Positions 7,614 through 10,266 of a stretch of 10,266 nt of DNA are shown here, piece by piece. The translations under genes were made by a program, and so were the position numbers. This stretch comes from SIO4C1 sp039180385. Its GTDB lineage: Bacteria > Cyanobacteriota > Cyanobacteriia > Phormidesmidales > Phormidesmidaceae. The stretch spans positions 1 to 10,266 of the forward strand of contig JBCDDJ010000226.1 in assembly GCA_039180385.1 (NCBI GenBank). Reading direction: 5' to 3'. The notes below the pieces were generated by a model, which was not told where the DNA came from, searched no databases, and was given only the letters and a program-made list of their open reading frames with translations. Numbering within the stretch: position 1 is the first letter of the stretch; every line of letters starts with the position of its first letter.

Positions 7614-8390
7614 GTGCTTAACACCATGCAAGACGACGAGCTGACCCTTTTAGAAACCGAAATCGGCTTAGACAAGCCCGTGGATCCGCTCGATCAAATC
7701 GCCATACCGGGGGACGAACCGGAGGGGCCTCAGTACCAGCCAGAGGAAATGCTGCCACTGCTATTTTCTCCGGACGTCCAACAGCGGACGCTGGCTGCCC
7801 GCGCCTTCTGCGAAATGGAAGATGAAAGGGCGATTCCACGCTTGATCAACTTACTCAAAGATAGCTGCCCGCTAGTCAGAGTCAGTGCAGCTTATGCGCT
7901 GGGGCGCAACCCCAGCGAGATGGCCGTTGATCCCCTGATTGAGCAACTTAGTAAAGACTGGAATGGCTATGCTCGCAAGGGCATGGTCTGGGCATTGGGT
8001 AACTGTCGCGATGCAAGAGCAGTCGAGCCCCTCGTAGAGGCAATCCGCACCGACATTGCAGCGGTGCGCCTCTGGGCAGCCAGTGCCCTCGCACAAACCG
8101 GGCAGGTCAGCTTTGAAGCCATGATTAAGGCCATCCCGCCTCTGGTCAAAACCATGCGTCGGGATACCGTTGCCGCCGTACGCAGCAACTGCGCCTGGGC
8201 TATTGGGCAACTCTGCAAAGAGCTGCCCTCCAATGTGGTTTACGCCACCGCCATCGACGCCCTGATCGAGACTTTTGCCGACGATGAGGACCTGGGGGTT
8301 CGCGAAGATGCCCGCACGGCTATTTTAAGCGTCGGCGACTCCCGTGGCCTGCAAGTGATCGAAGAAATCGAGCAAGACGGCTTTTTTTAG
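7614..8390 (+). CDS. HEAT-repeat protein (phycobilisome lyase-like repeats)
   Basis: Soluble helical-repeat protein of 258 residues. After an acidic, probably flexible leader (1-45) come about five or six HEAT repeats. Recurring blocks include RAIPRLINLLKDSCPLVRVSAAYALG (72-97), AVDPLIEQLSKDWNGYARKGMVWALG (104-129), AVEPLVEAIRTDIAAVRLWAASALA and the final VREDARTAILSVGD. Repeats of this kind occur in CpcE/NblB phycobilisome proteins and in IaiH, a cyanobacterial HEAT protein reported to bind the iron-sulfur scaffold IscA. The overall layout reminds me of the IaiH type, but I cannot confirm this from memory, so no symbol is given. GTG 7614 begins at the base after the hemL stop, which suggests translational coupling; ATG 7626 is an alternative start. 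The repeats point to a protein-binding scaffold rather than an enzyme. Confidence 0.9.
   Translation: MLNTMQDDELTLLETEIGLDKPVDPLDQIAIPGDEPEGPQYQPEEMLPLLFSPDVQQRTLAARAFCEMEDERAIPRLINLLKDSCPLVRVSAAYALGRNPSEMAVDPLIEQLSKDWNGYARKGMVWALGNCRDARAVEPLVEAIRTDIAAVRLWAASALAQTGQVSFEAMIKAIPPLVKTMRRDTVAAVRSNCAWAIGQLCKELPSNVVYATAIDALIETFADDEDLGVREDARTAILSVGDSRGLQVIEEIEQDGFF
8347..8388 (+). terminator. Possible weak intrinsic terminator overlapping the HEAT gene end
   Basis: Seven T residues (8382-8388) encode the last Phe-Phe and enter the stop codon. Before them GCC/GGC (47-49 with 79-81 of the 8300s), TGC/GCA and TCGA/TCGA can pair into a discontinuous stem. The stem is interrupted by 4-nt and 6-nt bulges, so a strong terminator is doubtful. 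The convergent hydrolase gene ends only 12 nt away, so some stop signal is expected here. Confidence 0.25.
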
Positions 8391-8402
8391 GATAGAGGCA
8401 AA

Positions 8403-9917
8403 CTACCCGACAGATAACTCCATAACAATCCCACTGCGGGGAGGCAGCATCAGTAAAAGACGACTTGCACTCAGTATTGATTTCCCGGGTCCATATAAGG
8501 ATTGGGCACTATCGAAGTTGCCTAACGCTTCTAGAGAATGGGTCTCTTGATAGGCAACATCGCCCACATTAACAGCAACCAAAAGGGTCTGAGATTCAAG
8601 CTGTCGGATGAATCCATAAACAGAACCGTCGGTTAAAACAGTTTGATAGCGACCTGTGCGCAGGGCTGGATGCTGGTGGCGTAACCGGATCAATGACTGA
8701 TGGCACTTGAGAATATCGTGATCCCACTGGTCTGGGCTCGGAAAGCTACGCCGACAATCTGGATCTAGACCACCCCCCAGCGCTACTTCATCCCCATAGT
8801 AAATAGAGGGCGCACCTGGAAAGGTCATCAACAAAAGCGTGGCTAGCTCAACACTCGAGCGAGCAAATGCCTTGGCTTCTAAAAATTTCTCGCTGTCAGG
8901 CTCCAAGCCATCGGGTTCACCGCCCGCAATTGTCCATAGGCGAGCTGTATCATGGCTCGCTAAGAGATTGAGCTGGGCGAGTTGGATCTCCCAATCATAT
9001 AGACCCAAAAGAGACTGAATTTTCTCACCATAACCTGCTGCATCTAACGCTGGATAAGGCCTATAAGGTGGAATCTCCACCTGTTCCATGAGAATGCGAT
9101 CGCCCACCACAAAGGCCAGCACGGCTTCAGTGAACAAATAGTTCATCACGCCATCAAATTGTTTGCCATCTAGCCATTGGCGGGCATCTTCCCAAATCTC
9201 TCCGACGATATAAGCCTCAGGATTAATCGCTTTCACCCGATCTCGAAACTCTTCCCAGAAGCCTGGTACCTTCACTTCATTCGGCACATCTAGCCGCCAG
9301 CCATCAATGCCAAACCGGAGCCAGTATTCGGCTACCCGCATAATGTATTCTCGAACCGCCGGATTTTTGTGATTAAACTGGGGCAGCGCCCGGTTATCGA
9401 CCCACCCCGCATAGTTAGCTGGCAAACGTCCATCGTAGGCAGACACTGGCCAACCCGTCACTGTAAACCAATTAAGCCAGGGGGAGTGAGGACCATTCTC
9501 AAGGATGTCGTTAAAAAAGAAAAACCCTCGACTCGCATGGTTAAAAACACCGTCCAGAACAACCTTGAGACCTTTATGATGGGCCACGTCCAGTAAATCT
9601 CGCAAAGCCTCGTTGCCCCCTAGGAGAGGGTCTACCTGGTAATAGTCGTGGGTATGGTAGCGATGATTGCAAGCTGACTGAAAGATCGGGGTCAGGTACA
9701 GCGCCGTTATCCCAAAATCTTTGATGGTATCGAGATACTCAACAATGCCCCATAAATCTCCCCCTTTATATCCCTGGGATGTCGGCGGTGAGTCCCAATC
9801 TTCCAGTTGGGCGATCATGGCGGGGGGGAGAGTATGCTGCTGAGTGCGGGCAAAGCGATCAGGAAAAATTTGATAAAAAACTGCATGTTTTACCCAATCG
9901 GGCGTATTCACAAACAT
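8403..9917 (-). CDS. Glycoside hydrolase family 13 enzyme, neopullulanase/debranching type
   Basis: An alpha-glucan hydrolase of 504 residues with no signal peptide, so it acts in the cytoplasm, probably on glycogen-derived maltodextrins. The (beta/alpha)8 barrel opens directly with HAVFYQIFPDRFAR (11-24). Conserved regions in order are DGVFNH (122-127), LPQFN (178-182, in place of MPKLN), GWRLDVPNEV (206-215) with nucleophile Asp210, VGEIWED with acid Glu240, and ASHD with Asp323. A C-terminal beta domain covers about 420-504. The sequence is closest in style to cyclomaltodextrinase/neopullulanase but lacks their N-terminal carbohydrate-binding domain of about 120 residues. That recalls the debranching enzyme described from Nostoc punctiforme, which acts on long side chains. 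Exact specificity is inference. Sampled lines are about 48-53% GC, lower than neighbouring genes. No clear Shine-Dalgarno precedes the ATG. Confidence 0.92.
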   Translation of the reverse strand: MFVNTPDWVKHAVFYQIFPDRFARTQQHTLPPAMIAQLEDWDSPPTSQGYKGGDLWGIVEYLDTIKDFGITALYLTPIFQSACNHRYHTHDYYQVDPLLGGNEALRDLLDVAHHKGLKVVLDGVFNHASRGFFFFNDILENGPHSPWLNWFTVTGWPVSAYDGRLPANYAGWVDNRALPQFNHKNPAVREYIMRVAEYWLRFGIDGWRLDVPNEVKVPGFWEEFRDRVKAINPEAYIVGEIWEDARQWLDGKQFDGVMNYLFTEAVLAFVVGDRILMEQVEIPPYRPYPALDAAGYGEKIQSLLGLYDWEIQLAQLNLLASHDTARLWTIAGGEPDGLEPDSEKFLEAKAFARSSVELATLLLMTFPGAPSIYYGDEVALGGGLDPDCRRSFPSPDQWDHDILKCHQSLIRLRHQHPALRTGRYQTVLTDGSVYGFIRQLESQTLLVAVNVGDVAYQETHSLEALGNFDSAQSLYGPGKSILSASRLLLMLPPRSGIVMELSVG

Positions 9918-10010
9918 AGGTAGATATCACTCTTAAGGCCAAATTTCTTGAATGCTAGACAAAACCTACCAACATCCGTATAGCTGATGTAGTCTACCAT
10001 GGCTGCCTAA

Positions 10011-10053
10011 GTCAAACCGTTTTCCACAGGGTTTGACAGCCTGTCAAACCCTG
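10011..10053. promoter_or_regulatory. Perfect 13-bp inverted repeat plus an extra half-site in a divergent promoter region
   Basis: CAGGGTTTGACAG (10027-10039) and CTGTCAAACCCTG (10041-10053) are exact reverse complements around C10040. A further GTCAAACC half-site lies at 10011-10018, so the octamer GGTTTGAC or its complement occurs three times in 43 bp. The first half-site could also pair with 10030-10037, making two mutually exclusive hairpins. The element lies between the minus-strand hydrolase (start 9917) and the plus-strand gene at 10188. No T-run flanks it, so an operator or cruciform is more likely than a terminator. No binding protein can be named. Confidence 0.6.
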
Positions 10054-10156
10054 CGAATCCGCCTCCCTCTAAGGTCATTCAACGCTCTGCTCGTGGCATC
10101 TTACTGTCAGCATATTTGGACAGCCGCTTAGGCAAGTCCAACTTGCGTCTCCTCGC

Positions 10157-10183
10157 TACAATGGGTCAACTTCCGAGGGAGAG
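10157..10183 (+). promoter_or_regulatory. Candidate -10 box and ribosome binding site of the partial gene
   Basis: TACAAT at 10157-10162 differs from the TATAAT consensus at one base, but no good -35 lies 16-18 bp upstream. GAGGGAGAG at 10175-10183 is a purine-rich Shine-Dalgarno ending 4 nt before the ATG at 10188. If both are used, the leader would be only about 20 nt. The ribosome binding site is the better supported of the two. Confidence 0.45.
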
Positions 10184-10187
10184 TGCC

Positions 10188-10266
10188 ATGACCTCAAAAC
10201 CTGCTTTAGAAAAAATGTTGGGGTTTATCGACACCTATCAGCAACAGCGATCGCAACTGTCTTCAA
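10188..10266 (+). CDS. N-terminal start of an unrecognised protein, cut by the window edge
   Basis: An ATG behind a good Shine-Dalgarno opens a frame of 26 codons that is still open at the right edge. The peptide begins MTSKPALEKMLGFIDTYQQQ and looks like the start of a soluble, helical protein, with no signal peptide. A HIP1 octamer (10247-10254) lies inside it, as in several other genes here. Too little is present to name a family. It is transcribed away from the glycoside hydrolase and may share the palindromic element in the gap between them. Confidence 0.7.
   Translation, partial: MTSKPALEKMLGFIDTYQQQRSQLSS

Larger units (their letters stand above)
663..10254. repeat. Dispersed HIP1 octamers (GCGATCGC), ten copies
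   Basis: Exact copies begin at 663, 1022, 2232, 4153, 4712, 4782, 5609, 5934, 9096 and 10247. All are inside coding sequence. None lies in the P450, hemL or HEAT genes. HIP1 is the highly iterated palindrome typical of many cyanobacterial genomes. Confidence 0.95.

Noticed and set aside
10033..10038. TTGACA as a -35 promoter box inside the palindrome
   Set aside because: No TATAAT-like hexamer lies 16-18 bp downstream on either strand, so the match is better explained by the inverted repeat itself.
1..10266. CRISPR arrays, tRNA genes, insertion sequences, phage or defence genes
   Set aside because: No regularly spaced repeats, cloverleaf-like sequence, transposase or terminal inverted repeats were seen. 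Apart from the two edge fragments, which I could not identify, the genes have metabolic, transport or scaffold assignments.

Overview
The window comes from a cyanobacterium. Ten exact GCGATCGC octamers (the HIP1 element) occur in about 10.3 kb, where chance predicts roughly 0.2. Several proteins are of cyanobacterial type: a CtaA-like copper ATPase, glutamate-1-semialdehyde aminomutase of the C5 tetrapyrrole pathway, and a HEAT-repeat protein. Hand-counted base composition is about 57-67% GC in most genes. With pyrimidine-rich, low-complexity intergenic DNA this fits a Leptolyngbya-like or related lineage, but the genus is a guess.

Positions 1-172 hold the probable C-terminal end of an unrecognised gene. 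Then comes a rightward run: a P1B-type copper ATPase (312-2705, probably ctaA), a cytochrome P450 only 4 nt downstream (2710-4023), and a major facilitator transporter after about 109 nt (4133-5386). The P450 ends up in an apparent transcription unit with a copper pump. Its I-helix has Val where P450s normally carry the oxygen-activating Thr.

The transporter runs 12 nt tail-to-tail into hisIE (5375-6019, minus), a bifunctional histidine biosynthesis enzyme. A 292-nt divergent gap with two low-complexity repeat patches separates hisIE from hemL (6312-7613). hemL starts at TTG behind a strong ribosome binding site. A HEAT-repeat protein (7614-8390) begins at the base right after the hemL stop, so the two are probably co-transcribed and translationally coupled.

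A family 13 glycoside hydrolase (8403-9917, minus) converges on the HEAT gene. It resembles neopullulanase or cyclomaltodextrinase without the N-terminal starch-binding domain, so it probably acts on intracellular glycogen or maltodextrin. Its composition is visibly more AT-rich than its neighbours. The 270-nt divergent gap to a partial gene entering at 10188 carries a perfect 13-bp inverted repeat around one base. The core of this repeat, TTGAC-N5-GTCAA, also occurs upstream of the copper ATPase.

Most of the window is ordinary housekeeping DNA, and I see no clear new defence or mobile system. The points most worth a second look are the ATPase-P450 pair, the altered P450 I-helix and the shared TTGAC-N5-GTCAA palindromes.
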